Origin: an uncultured Alphaproteobacteria bacterium
GTDB taxonomy: Bacteria; Pseudomonadota; Alphaproteobacteria; Puniceispirillales; Puniceispirillaceae
Assembly: GCA_913042065.1 (NCBI GenBank)
Contig: CAJWKB010000028.1
Span: 1 to 11,612, forward strand
Reading direction: 5' to 3'
Length of the DNA: 11,612 nt
The translations under genes were made by a program, and so were the position numbers. Below the pieces are notes generated by a model, which saw only the letters and a list, made by a program, of their open reading frames with translations, did not search any database and was not told the origin of the DNA. The number at the start of each line of letters is the position of its first letter. Position 1 is the stretch's first letter. Positions 1 through 7,101 of this stretch are shown one piece after another.

Positions 1-180
1 CGGCGAAGTATGAATGGTGTGGATTTTACTGCGATAATGCATGTTGCCAAAAGAGGTTTCCGCCTCTTCGAGAAGACCTCGATGATGTATCGCATCCTGT
101 TCTGAGATCAGCCTAACCGGCGAGAAAAAGCCATTCTTTTCATAGGTGGCTAAAACATTTTCGATATCTAGATCACACAT
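1..180 (-). CDS. Phytanoyl-CoA dioxygenase (PhyH) family protein, N-terminal part
   Basis: An open frame of exactly 60 codons runs from an ATG at 178-180 to the left edge, so only the N-terminus is visible. It reads MCDLDIENVLATYEKNGFF, continues SPVRLISEQDAIHHRGLLEE, and then has a segment with YRSKIHTI. The pattern 'Y..nGff.PvrlIs...A...r..leeae', followed by a Lys-His pair, is typical of the start of bacterial PhyH-type Fe(II)/2-oxoglutarate dioxygenases. The catalytic His-x-Asp...His residues would lie beyond the window, so activity and substrate cannot be judged. A purine-rich AGGG about five bases upstream of the ATG (183-186) supports this start. The substrate of such proteins varies widely (acyl-CoA, small metabolites, phosphonates). 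The family call is from memory of the N-terminal pattern and is moderately secure. Confidence 0.68.
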   Translation of the reverse strand, partial: MCDLDIENVLATYEKNGFFSPVRLISEQDAIHHRGLLEEAETSFGNMHYRSKIHTIHTSP

Positions 181-273
181 CCTTACCCTATATGGTTTCA
201 TTCTGGTGCAGTATGAGCCTCGAGAGGCGGTCTGGGAGGTGTCCGCCAATTAAATTCCTGACAAATTAGTTGG

Positions 274-759
274 CTAGAACTGATTCGCCTCAAGCCTCGC
301 GTTATATTGGTCTTGCAGCGCATCACGTGTTGCCACTAATCTAATTTTATATTGCTTTTCCCTAAGCAAAATCTCACAGGTAAATTCCTGGGTTCGCCTG
401 GGGTTCGTTCCCTTTGCAACAAGAGTTTTGCGATCAATGCTGTAGGTTTCCTCGCGGGTTCCATCTGCTGTATAGGTAGTGGAAATCCAACCGATTTTCT
501 CGCTGCTAGTTATATAGCTGCTGCCCGTCCGGGATGAACGGAGGATAATTTCGTCATTGCGCCGCTGCCATTTCGTAGTCAGGGCGCGGCCTGAATCGAA
601 CCAGAATGCGATGAATTTGGCGCCAATCACGAGGTCAATATCAGGCGTTTCATCGGCAATGGCCTGATCCACGCAGAACAGCCCCTTGCCATCGGGTGCG
701 ATTGCAAGGGCTGGCTTTGCAACACCAAGCATCAGGGCAATCAGAAACAGTCTGCGCAT
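274..759 (-). CDS. Exported protein of unknown function, 161 aa
   Basis: I do not recognise a named family. The first 19 residues (MRRLFLIALMLGVAKPALA) form a clear Sec signal peptide with an Ala-x-Ala end, giving a mature protein of about 142 residues that should be periplasmic. The frame is open upstream to a codon at 814-816. I start at the internal ATG at 757-759 because the signal peptide begins there and a GAAGG ribosome site sits eight bases upstream. The mature part is soluble and probably beta-rich, with many alternating aromatic residues (FIAFWF at 49-54, W64, W91, Y96, Y106). It has just two cysteines, C29 near the mature N-terminus and C128, which could form a disulfide. A Y-x-I-D-R-K-T-L motif (106-113) resembles small secreted proteins common in marine alphaproteobacteria, but that is only an impression. 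Transcription is toward the PhyH-like gene, 93 bases away, so the two may or may not be cotranscribed. Confidence 0.75.
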   Translation of the reverse strand: MRRLFLIALMLGVAKPALAIAPDGKGLFCVDQAIADETPDIDLVIGAKFIAFWFDSGRALTTKWQRRNDEIILRSSRTGSSYITSSEKIGWISTTYTADGTREETYSIDRKTLVAKGTNPRRTQEFTCEILLREKQYKIRLVATRDALQDQYNARLEANQF

Positions 760-927
760 GGATGAACACCTTCGGTTTTCGTCTCCAAACCTTGCCAGAA
801 AACTGGCTCTGGTCAAGTGTGTTGGCGGGGCGTGGCATTGTACCCTGGTCGCACCCCCTCCCCTTTTCTAGACTGCGTGGTCTACCCATATCAACGAAAG
901 GATAGATTAGTTTGATAGGATGCAAGA
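760..927. promoter_or_regulatory. Divergent intergenic region between the exported protein and the DUF4149 gene
   Basis: These 168 bases separate two divergent genes and must hold both promoters. On the minus strand a TACAAT hexamer (837-842) could be a -10 box, but there is no good -35 partner at 16-18 bases. A GCCAG-AAAA-CTGGC mini-hairpin (794-807) lies in the leader of the minus-strand gene. The plus-strand gene has an AGGA ribosome site at 917-920. No operator family can be assigned. Confidence 0.3.
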
Positions 928-1350
928 ATGTTTATTGCGACGCTGTTGATTCACGCTGCCATGTTGGGTTTCATGGTGTTTTTTGTCGTGGTGATTTCAC
1001 CCTCCGCGCTGAAAGCGCTGGATATGGCGTCGGCTAGCAAATTTCTCCGTTATGCGTTTCCAAGGATTTTTGCCTTTGGCTTTGTCGTTGCGACAATGGC
1101 TACACTCACCTCATTTATCGCGCCGTCGAGTCCCGCCCGCCTCATTTCGTTAGTGTCAGCTCTTTCCTTTCTCGCCAATTGGCTTGTCCTGACACCCAGG
1201 ATCAATGCCCAGCGTGATTTGATGCTGGCTGGTGAAAGTGTTGCAAAGGCTCGTTTTAACCGTCTGCATGGCGTATCTGTCGGGTTATATCTGCTGCAGA
1301 TGGCTGGCTCGGTAGCGGTGATCCTTCAGTTATATCCGTTGCTAGCCTAG
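928..1350 (+). CDS. DUF4149 (TMEM205-like) integral membrane protein
   Basis: A 140-residue, very hydrophobic protein with four predicted membrane helices: about residues 4-25, 44-64, 70-88 and 114-137. The loop after helix three carries TPRIN (89-93) followed by QRD (95-97), and then RFNRLHGVSV (109-118). This 'TP.iN..rD...G...a...F..lHg.S' signature is characteristic of the DUF4149 family of small inner-membrane proteins found across proteobacteria and related to eukaryotic TMEM205. Function is unknown. Length matches the family (about 140-160 residues), so it looks intact. The ATG at 928 is preceded by AGGA seven bases upstream, and an out-of-frame ATG at 920 is not used. The gene is monocistronic on this strand and converges with the ABC transporter ATPase gene, with only six bases between the two stop codons. 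Confidence 0.85.
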   Translation: MFIATLLIHAAMLGFMVFFVVVISPSALKALDMASASKFLRYAFPRIFAFGFVVATMATLTSFIAPSSPARLISLVSALSFLANWLVLTPRINAQRDLMLAGESVAKARFNRLHGVSVGLYLLQMAGSVAVILQLYPLLA

Positions 1351-1356
1351 GGTCGT

Positions 1357-3030
1357 CTAAGGCTGGAATCTAGGCATGGAGTTGAGAAGGTGTCGGCTGT
1401 AACTGTTCTCGGGTGACGAAAAAAGCTGTTCGGCGTCGGCAATTTCACATACCGCTCCATCCTTCAAAACGGCAATGCGGTCACACATTTGCCGCACCAC
1501 TGGTAGATCATGGCTGATGAAGAGGATCGTCAGTCCAAGCTTTTCCTGCAGATCCTTCAACAGATTCAGAATCTGTGCCTGAATGCTGACATCGAGAGCC
1601 GATGTCGGCTCATCACACACAAGCAGTTTTGGCTGTGTTGCCAGAGCGCGGGCAATCGAAATGCGCTGTTGCTGCCCGCCGGAAAATTCATGCGGATAGC
1701 GCTCCCGGCTCGATGCCGGCAAATCAACCGCGGCAAGCAGATCATCGACATAGTGATCAATATCCATTTGCCCCAGCTGTGAATTATGATGGAGAATTGG
1801 TTCGGCGATGATGTTCTTGATTTTCATCCGCCCATTCAGTGACGAATAGGGGTCCTGAAAGACCATTTGTATCTTGCGGCGAAAGGCAAGTAGCGCCGGA
1901 CCTCCAAGTGTTGTGATGTCGTTCTGCTCAAAAAAGATCGCGCCGGAGGTGGGCTCAATCAATTTGACGATCATCTTGGCAATGGTCGATTTGCCGCTGC
2001 CACTTTCGCCAACGAGACCAAAGGATTCGCCTTCCCGGATCTCAAACGATACATTTCTGACCGCATGAATAGGTTCGTTTGCACCAATTAGCATGAAACC
2101 CTCATCAGAAAAGCTCTTGCAAAGAGCCTCGGTCCGCACCAGCGAGGCACCTGTGTTCTTTTGCAGCTGCCAGCGGTTCAGGATTTTCAGATTGTGGTCA
2201 GCTGCGCTGCCTTGATCGGGATTCATGATTGGGAAGCGGTTAATCCGGCGGTCTGTTGGCGGAACCGAACTGACAAGGCTCTTGGTGTAGGTTTGAGACG
2301 GGTTACCAAGTACCGCAGCCGGGGAACCCATCTCGACAATCCGTCCGTTCTTCAGCACCACCACCCTGTCGGCAACTTCGCTTATTACGGCCATGTCATG
2401 GGTGATAAGGATAACGGCAAGATTGCGTTCTGCCTTCAATTTCCGCAGCAATTCGAGAATCTGTGACTGGATGGAAACATCAAGTGCTGTTGTGGGCTCG
2501 TCCGCGATCAGGATATCCGGGTCAGCGCAGAGCGCGAGAGCGATCACGACGCGCTGCCGCATACCGCCTGAAAATTGGTGTGGATAATCGTCAAACCGGG
2601 TTTCGGCATTGACAATGCCGACATCATCCAAAAGCTCAATGGCGCGTTTGCGCGCTTCGCGCGAGTCGATATGCAGATGGGTCTGAATGGTCTCAAGAAG
2701 CTGCTCGCCAATTGTCATCACTGGGTTCAGCGAGGTTTGCGGGTCCTGAAAGATAAGACCAATTCGCTTGCCGCGGAACGTGCTGACCTCGGTAGCTGAG
2801 TCAGCCAGATCGAGTGTTTCCAGCTTAATGCTGCCTCTCTCAATTTTCCCCGGTTCATCTAGAAGTCCCAGTATCGATCGGCCAATGGTGCTCTTACCGG
2901 ACCCCGACTCACCGACAAGGCCCAGGATTTCCCCCTTTTTCACAGAAAAGCTGACATCCTGCACGGCAGCCACCAAGAGCCGGCGCGTGGGATAGGAAAT
3001 ATTCAGATTGGTGATTTCCAGAAAATCCAT
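1357..3030 (-). CDS. Fused dual-domain ABC transporter ATPase (DppD-DppF type)
   Basis: A 557-residue protein containing both nucleotide-binding domains of a peptide/nickel/oligosaccharide-class ABC importer in one chain, like GsiA or YejF. The first domain has Walker [10 protein letters not shown] (40-48), Q-loop Q95, signature FSGGM (153-157), Walker B ending in DE (177-178) and switch His211. The second has Walker A (341-349), Q-loop Q392, signature FSGGQ (449-453) and DE (473-474). Each domain is followed by the short tail typical of oligopeptide ATPases. The linker at about 258-295 is variable. All catalytic residues are present in both halves, so both sites should hydrolyse ATP. The frame is open upstream to 3135, but homology begins at MDFLEITNL, so I use the ATG at 3028-3030. 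This ATG overlaps the permease stop as TGATG, indicating translational coupling. It acts on the cytoplasmic face of the inner membrane, energising the two permeases encoded just upstream. Confidence 0.95.
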   Translation of the reverse strand: MDFLEITNLNISYPTRRLLVAAVQDVSFSVKKGEILGLVGESGSGKSTIGRSILGLLDEPGKIERGSIKLETLDLADSATEVSTFRGKRIGLIFQDPQTSLNPVMTIGEQLLETIQTHLHIDSREARKRAIELLDDVGIVNAETRFDDYPHQFSGGMRQRVVIALALCADPDILIADEPTTALDVSIQSQILELLRKLKAERNLAVILITHDMAVISEVADRVVVLKNGRIVEMGSPAAVLGNPSQTYTKSLVSSVPPTDRRINRFPIMNPDQGSAADHNLKILNRWQLQKNTGASLVRTEALCKSFSDEGFMLIGANEPIHAVRNVSFEIREGESFGLVGESGSGKSTIAKMIVKLIEPTSGAIFFEQNDITTLGGPALLAFRRKIQMVFQDPYSSLNGRMKIKNIIAEPILHHNSQLGQMDIDHYVDDLLAAVDLPASSRERYPHEFSGGQQQRISIARALATQPKLLVCDEPTSALDVSIQAQILNLLKDLQEKLGLTILFISHDLPVVRQMCDRIAVLKDGAVCEIADAEQLFSSPENSYSRHLLNSMPRFQP

Positions 3031-3956
3031 CAGTTTATCTTTGGGTTCAGTGTGTCGCGCATCCAGTCGCCTAGCAGGTTTATTGAGAAAGCGAGGATGA
3101 CAAGGAAGAATGAGGGGAAAAAGCTGATCCACCATTCACCGGAAAAGAGAAAATCATTGCCGAGCCGAATTAACGTGCCAAGCGATGGGGTTGTCGGTGG
3201 AACGCCAACGCCAAGAAAACTCAGCGTTGATTCGGCCAGAATGGCAAGAGCAAGCCCGATCGTGCCGATGACTAGTATCGGCCGCAGAATGTTTGGCAGG
3301 ATATGTTTGAACATGATCAGCCCGTTGGGAAGGCCGATGATCCGCGCGGCAGAAATATAGTCCTTGTTCTTTTCAACCAGTGTGGCCCCGCGCGAGACAC
3401 GGGCAAATTGCGGCCATTCCGAAATGCCGATAGCAAAGATCAGAACATATATAGCCACCTCATCATGTAACTCACGCGAGATGAGGCCACGAACAACACC
3501 ATCTACCAGCAACGCCATAAGTATACTTGGGATGGTAAGCTGCACATCGGCAAGACGCATGATGACTGTTTCATACCGGCCGCCAAAATAACCGGCCGTG
3601 AGACCAAGTGAAACGCCAAAAATGACACTGAACAGGATGGCGGAGAAGCCGACGACAAGTGATATTCGCGTGCCATAGAGAATGGCGGAGAGAAGATCGC
3701 GCCCCTGACCGTCAGTGCCGAACATGAAAACCATATTGCCATCTTCTGTCCAGAAGGGTGGCGTAAAGGCGTCCATCAATGACAGTGAGGATGGGGTGAA
3801 GGGATCGTGCGGGGCGACAAACTCACAAAGAAACGACGCGAGCAGGATAACCACTAGCAGACAACTTGAGATCAGCGCCGTCGGCGAATGAATGAAACTG
3901 TGAAAAATATCACTGTCCCTGATCCGGTAGACAATGCCTGATGTTCGCTCAGCCAT
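3030..3956 (-). CDS. ABC transporter permease, DppC/OppC type
   Basis: A 308-residue inner-membrane subunit of the binding-protein-dependent peptide-type importer. An N-terminal cytoplasmic stretch is followed by helix 1 (about 27-47). A periplasmic loop ends in the hallmark GTDGQGRDLLS (80-90). Core helices lie at about 97-122, 138-157, 168-183, 225-246 and 276-297. The cytoplasmic coupling loop is the EAA motif (about 192-222: SAARIIG, then HILPN), which docks on the ATPase. Two starts are possible: a GTG at 3968, or the ATG at 3954-3956. I prefer the ATG because it overlaps the upstream permease stop by eight bases (ATGGCTGA), a usual coupling arrangement, and DppC-type N-termini are variable. 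The gene ends in TGATG with the ATPase start. Length and motifs are normal, so it should be functional. The substrate cannot be read from the sequence. Confidence 0.93.
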   Translation of the reverse strand: MAERTSGIVYRIRDSDIFHSFIHSPTALISSCLLVVILLASFLCEFVAPHDPFTPSSLSLMDAFTPPFWTEDGNMVFMFGTDGQGRDLLSAILYGTRISLVVGFSAILFSVIFGVSLGLTAGYFGGRYETVIMRLADVQLTIPSILMALLVDGVVRGLISRELHDEVAIYVLIFAIGISEWPQFARVSRGATLVEKNKDYISAARIIGLPNGLIMFKHILPNILRPILVIGTIGLALAILAESTLSFLGVGVPPTTPSLGTLIRLGNDFLFSGEWWISFFPSFFLVILAFSINLLGDWMRDTLNPKIN

Positions 3957-4932
3957 CACGATTCTCACTCTTTGTTCGCAGACGCGGATCGATTAGGAAA
4001 TACAGAATGTCGACGATGAAATTTATCGCGACAAACACCAGTGCGATGAAGACCAAATAGGCAGACATAATCGGGATATCGACGAATTTGACGGCTTGAA
4101 TGAATAAAAAGCCCATTCCCGGCCATTGGAAAACAGTCTCGGTGATGATCGAAAAGGCAACGAGCGTACCGATATTGATCCCTGCAATCGTCACAACTGG
4201 GATCAGACTGTTGCGTAAGGCGTGGCCGAAATAGATGCTGCGATTGCTTATGCCACGTGCCCGGGCGAACTTGATGTAGTCGGTTTGCAGGATCTCCATA
4301 ATCTCGGCCCGCACAAGACGGATAATATAGGTCATCTGAAACAGGCTCAGTGTTAGTGATGGCAGGATAAGTGCCTTGAGCCCCGATGTAGTCAGAAGGC
4401 CTGTACTCCAGAAACCGAATTGCACAACCTCACCGCGGCCAAAGGAGGGCAAAACGCCTAAAATAACGGCAAAGACATAAATCAGCAGGATGCCGATGAC
4501 GAATGTCGGCAACGACACACCGGCCAGTGAGACAAACAGGATGATATTGCTGAGAACGCCTGTCCGGTTGATACCAGTATAGACACCCAGAAACACCCCA
4601 AAACCGAGTGCCAGAATGCTCGAGGCAAAAACCAGCTCCAGAGTAGCCGGCATCCGCTCGGCGATCAATTCCGAAACTGGGCGTCGTAATTGATAGGATT
4701 TCCCAAAATTGAACTGTGCGGCATTCTCTACAAATCGCCCGAACTGGATGTGGATGGGATCGTTCAACCCCAGCGACTCCCTGAGTTCGGCTCTTTCTTC
4801 GGTGGATGTTTCTTCGCCCACCATGTTGTTGATGGGATCACCGACAAAATTGAACAGTGAGAATGACAGCAGCGCGACGCACAGCATGACACCAACGGAT
4901 TGCAAAATACGTTTGAGAAAATAGCTGAACAA
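3949..4932 (-). CDS. ABC transporter permease, DppB/OppB type
   Basis: A 327-residue partner permease that pairs with the DppC-type subunit to form the membrane channel. The N-terminus FSYFLKRILQS followed by a long helix (9-30) and a periplasmic region with ESLGLNDP (52-59) is the standard DppB layout. Further helices lie at about 99-121, 134-160, 186-205, 243-263 and 290-314. The EAA coupling loop is at about 211-245, with YIKFARARG (219-227) and HALRNSLIP (237-245). The start codon is TTG (4930-4932), not ATG. I accept it because the family's conserved first helix begins here and an AGGG ribosome site lies seven bases upstream (4940-4943). The next in-frame ATG would delete half of helix 1. 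The gene follows the binding-protein gene after a 58-base gap filled by a strong hairpin. The weak TTG start and that hairpin both suggest lower expression than the binding protein. Confidence 0.93.
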   Translation of the reverse strand: MFSYFLKRILQSVGVMLCVALLSFSLFNFVGDPINNMVGEETSTEERAELRESLGLNDPIHIQFGRFVENAAQFNFGKSYQLRRPVSELIAERMPATLELVFASSILALGFGVFLGVYTGINRTGVLSNIILFVSLAGVSLPTFVIGILLIYVFAVILGVLPSFGRGEVVQFGFWSTGLLTTSGLKALILPSLTLSLFQMTYIIRLVRAEIMEILQTDYIKFARARGISNRSIYFGHALRNSLIPVVTIAGINIGTLVAFSIITETVFQWPGMGFLFIQAVKFVDIPIMSAYLVFIALVFVAINFIVDILYFLIDPRLRTKSENRDG

Positions 4933-4947
4933 AACAGAACCCTGCAG

Positions 4948-4986
4948 ACAAGGGCCCCCGTTGCGCGATGCAACGGGGGCCCTTGT
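4948..4986 (-). promoter_or_regulatory. Strong intercistronic hairpin between binding-protein and permease genes
   Basis: A perfect 17-bp inverted repeat (arms 4948-4964 and 4970-4986, ACAAGGGCCCCCGTTGC and its complement) encloses a five-base loop. In the transcript it starts four bases after the binding-protein stop codon and ends about five bases before the AGGG site of the DppB-type gene. No U-tract follows on the transcribed strand, so it is not a textbook intrinsic terminator. Hairpins at this position in binding-protein-dependent ABC operons (as after malE) are known to protect the upstream message from 3' exonucleases, and partial termination is also possible. Either would give an excess of binding protein over permease. 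Confidence 0.8.
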
Positions 4987-4990
4987 TGAT

Positions 4991-6553
4991 TTAGTTTACA
5001 GTCGCGAAGCGAAATAGCGGTTCGTTGTTTGGACGGATTGGCACATCAACATTGGACTTGGATGCCCAGGAGATGACCTGATGGTGCAGTGGCAGGTAAG
5101 AGATGTCGCCCTTAACAATTTTCCATGCCTCAGCAATTGCAGCATTGCGTTTTGCTGGGTCAACCTCGACAACCATTGTTTTGATTAACTCGTCAACGCG
5201 CGCATTGTTGAAACCAACCTTGTTCCAACTACCCTTCGAGTCATACAGGAAGCTGAAGACATAGTGGCTGTCAAGTGTTGGGACACCCCAGCCCAGCATA
5301 TAGAAATCGCTAAGACCGTTTTTAAGATCCTGGAAATGCGTACTCTTTGTCTGAGCAAACAGATTGACGTTAATACCAATTTTGCCAAGCATACCGACAA
5401 CTGCTGTACAAATGGCTTCGTCATTGACGTAGCGATCATTCGGGCAATTGAGCGTAATGTCAAAGCCATCTGGGTAACCCGCAACAGCAAGTAGATTCTT
5501 CGCCGTTTTTGGATTGTATTCGAAACGCTCGTCAAGTGCCTCTGTGTAACCGTTTACACCTGGGAAAGTAATGATGCCTGCAGGCGAGCTAAGGCCTCGC
5601 ATCACTTTTTTCTTGATCGCTTCAATGTCAATGGCTTGGTACATGGCTTTACGAACTCGTCGATCAGCCAAGGGGTTTTTCCCCTTGATGTTTGATGATC
5701 GCAGCTCGGCGCTTCCCTGATCCATGCCCAGGAAAATTGTCCGCATCTGTTCCACACTGTTCACGGTGTGACCTGTAGAGCTGTCAATGCGTTTGAGATC
5801 CTGTACCGGAGCATCGGTCACGATATCAATCTCACCCGACAGGAGTGACGCTACGCGGGTGGCTGAATTAGCAATCGGGTATAGCTCGATGCGATTAAGG
5901 TTGTGCTCGACCGTACCCCACCAGCCATCATTCTTTTCGAAAACGGTCTTGGTGTCCTGCTCGCGCAGCGTGATCTTGAAGGGGCCGGTACCGTTTGCAT
6001 TGCTTGAGGCAAAGGTTTTCTCATCGGCATTAAAATCACCCGGCAGCGCCGAGTTATTTGCCTTTGACCAAGCTTCGGACATCACAAAGATGTTTGAAAT
6101 CTGATTTAGCAGAATCGGGTTTGGGCCCTCTGTGACCAGCTTTACCTTGTCTGCTCCAACAGCCTCGACGGAGGTAACGCTGTCAATATATTCCTTGAAG
6201 TCGGATGTTTTTGATTTGGCTCTGTTGAAACTGAAAACAACATCGGATGCCTTCAGAGGCGAGCCATCATGGAAAGTGACGCCCTTACGCAGAGTGAAGA
6301 CCCAGGTTGTTGGGTTTTCAATTTCCCATTCTGTCGCCAGTTGGGGTTCGATCGACATATCCAGCCCCCGGCTCACTAGCGCCTCGTAGACTTGGCGCGA
6401 AACCATAGTAGTGGGGCCCTCGTTCTGCTCATGAGGGTCAAGGGTCAGCGAATCACCTTTCATTGACCATTTGACTGTATTTGCCTGGGCCGTCGATGCG
6501 ACGGTTGCCAGCAAAGCTACAGCCACAAATGACGTTATTTTCTTAAGGTTCAT
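4991..6553 (-). CDS. Extracellular solute-binding protein, family 5 (peptide/nickel/oligosaccharide class)
   Basis: A 520-residue periplasmic binding protein that captures substrate and delivers it to the membrane complex encoded downstream. Residues 1-24 are a Sec signal peptide ending in AQA, with mature start at N25. There is no lipobox Cys, so it should be a soluble periplasmic protein. The family 5 signature is plain: YEALVSRG (56-63), then W84 and the stretch LRKGVTFHDGSPL with ASDVVFSF (88-109). Later come GTGPFKI and LADRRVRKAMYQAID in the middle of the chain, both typical of DppA/OppA-type proteins. Length is normal (family about 500-540). A GGGAG ribosome site lies six bases upstream of the ATG. 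It is the first gene of the operon, preceded by a TATAAT box. Family 5 proteins bind peptides, glutathione, nickel, opines or oligosaccharides. The sequence does not tell which, and the nearby glucose-metabolism genes only hint at a carbohydrate. Confidence 0.93.
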   Translation of the reverse strand: MNLKKITSFVAVALLATVASTAQANTVKWSMKGDSLTLDPHEQNEGPTTMVSRQVYEALVSRGLDMSIEPQLATEWEIENPTTWVFTLRKGVTFHDGSPLKASDVVFSFNRAKSKTSDFKEYIDSVTSVEAVGADKVKLVTEGPNPILLNQISNIFVMSEAWSKANNSALPGDFNADEKTFASSNANGTGPFKITLREQDTKTVFEKNDGWWGTVEHNLNRIELYPIANSATRVASLLSGEIDIVTDAPVQDLKRIDSSTGHTVNSVEQMRTIFLGMDQGSAELRSSNIKGKNPLADRRVRKAMYQAIDIEAIKKKVMRGLSSPAGIITFPGVNGYTEALDERFEYNPKTAKNLLAVAGYPDGFDITLNCPNDRYVNDEAICTAVVGMLGKIGINVNLFAQTKSTHFQDLKNGLSDFYMLGWGVPTLDSHYVFSFLYDSKGSWNKVGFNNARVDELIKTMVVEVDPAKRNAAIAEAWKIVKGDISYLPLHHQVISWASKSNVDVPIRPNNEPLFRFATVN

Positions 6554-6600
6554 TACACTCTCCCTACGTGTATTTTTAACTTTGTAAACCGTATCATGAA

Positions 6601-6635
6601 ATTGCGATTATAAGCCATACGATTCGTTAAATTGA
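6601..6635 (-). promoter_or_regulatory. Probable promoter of the ABC transporter operon
   Basis: The minus strand carries a perfect TATAAT (6607-6612), about 54 bases upstream of the binding-protein ATG. The best -35 at a 17-base spacing is TCAATT, which is weak and suggests help from an activator. A possible plus-strand promoter overlaps it (TTGTAA at 6582-6587, 18 bases, GATTAT at 6606-6611) and would serve the small divergent ORF. CGTAT (6590-6594) and ATACG (6617-6621) flank the -10 region as a short inverted repeat and could be operator half-sites. All of this is inference from motifs. Confidence 0.4.
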
Positions 6636-6708
6636 GAATTTAGTGGAGGTTTCTAAAGAGACTAAATTTCTGGTCGTAAATATTTGTGAGGAAATAAACG
6701 GTAGTAAA

Positions 6709-6918
6709 ATGAATATCGTCAATTACATCCGGTTTGGACAAGACCCGCGCAATGGCGGTCAGCAACAGCTACACTCGCCAAAGGATGAATTTTCAACCGA
6801 GGAGAGTGAGGAGGCATCGTTTGAATTGGCGGGAGCATCGCTAGACGTTAAACCTATACCAGTCCCGGAATACACAACCCGAGAATGGCTGCAGCGTTTT
6901 TCAAAATTGCAGGACTGA
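6709..6918 (+). CDS. Small acidic protein of unknown function, 69 aa
   Basis: I do not recognise this protein. From the ATG at 6709 it encodes 69 residues beginning MNIVNYIRFGQDPRNGG. A Gln-rich patch follows, then an acidic middle (EFSTEESEEASFE), a proline-containing stretch (KPIPVPEYTT) and a C-terminal amphipathic segment (REWLQRFSKLQD). No signal peptide or membrane helix is present, and it looks like a small, partly disordered cytosolic protein. The frame extends upstream to a GTG at 6643 (91 residues). I prefer 6709 because the extra 22 codons are only about 33% GC, unlike the rest, and the N-terminus MNIVNY looks natural, although no good ribosome site precedes the ATG. It is divergent from the ABC operon and shares its promoter region. 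Codon use and amino-acid composition favour a real gene, but length alone cannot prove it. Confidence 0.5.
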   Translation: MNIVNYIRFGQDPRNGGQQQLHSPKDEFSTEESEEASFELAGASLDVKPIPVPEYTTREWLQRFSKLQD

Positions 6919-7101
6919 GCACCTCTAGCTTTTGCACTTGGTCTGACAATTAATGGGACTTTTTAAAGCGTATGCTCGATATGGCCGCCATGCTATCGGC
7001 CTGGCGGCAGTCTGCCCATTTTCCCTATCTGAATGCGGCCATTGCCGCTAGTTGATTTTGTCTCTAGGCTCGGCCATCCAGTGAAGGATGGGATTTATCG
7101 A
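6919..7101 (+). promoter_or_regulatory. Leader region of glucokinase gene with micro-ORF and hairpin
   Basis: These 183 bases between the small ORF and glk must hold the glk leader. They contain a 7-bp inverted repeat, GCCGCCA (6984-6990) and TGGCGGC (7002-7008), with an 11-base loop. It is followed by a short T-run (7019-7022) that is too weak and too far away for a confident terminator. A 27-codon open frame (6972-7055, starting MLDMAAML, ending in TGA) spans this hairpin. It could be a leader peptide or chance. I cannot identify a convincing promoter. Confidence 0.3.

Noticed and set aside
226..247. GGCGG...CCGCC inverted repeat between the exported protein and the PhyH-like gene
   Set aside because: Five base pairs, 12-base loop and no T-tract on the transcribed strand. 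Could be chance.
650..925. Minus-strand frame of 91 codons in the divergent region
   Set aside because: Overlaps the signal-peptide region of the exported protein in another frame, is Pro/Cys/Arg-rich and has no supporting motif.
1344..1364. AGCCT...AGGCT inverted repeat at the convergent gene ends as a bidirectional terminator
   Set aside because: Only five base pairs with an 11-base loop and no T-run on either side. Too weak to call.
3031..3135. Upstream extension of the dual ATPase frame by 35 codons
   Set aside because: The extension lies inside the permease gene and has no ATPase homology. The ATG at 3030 with its TGATG junction fits the family.
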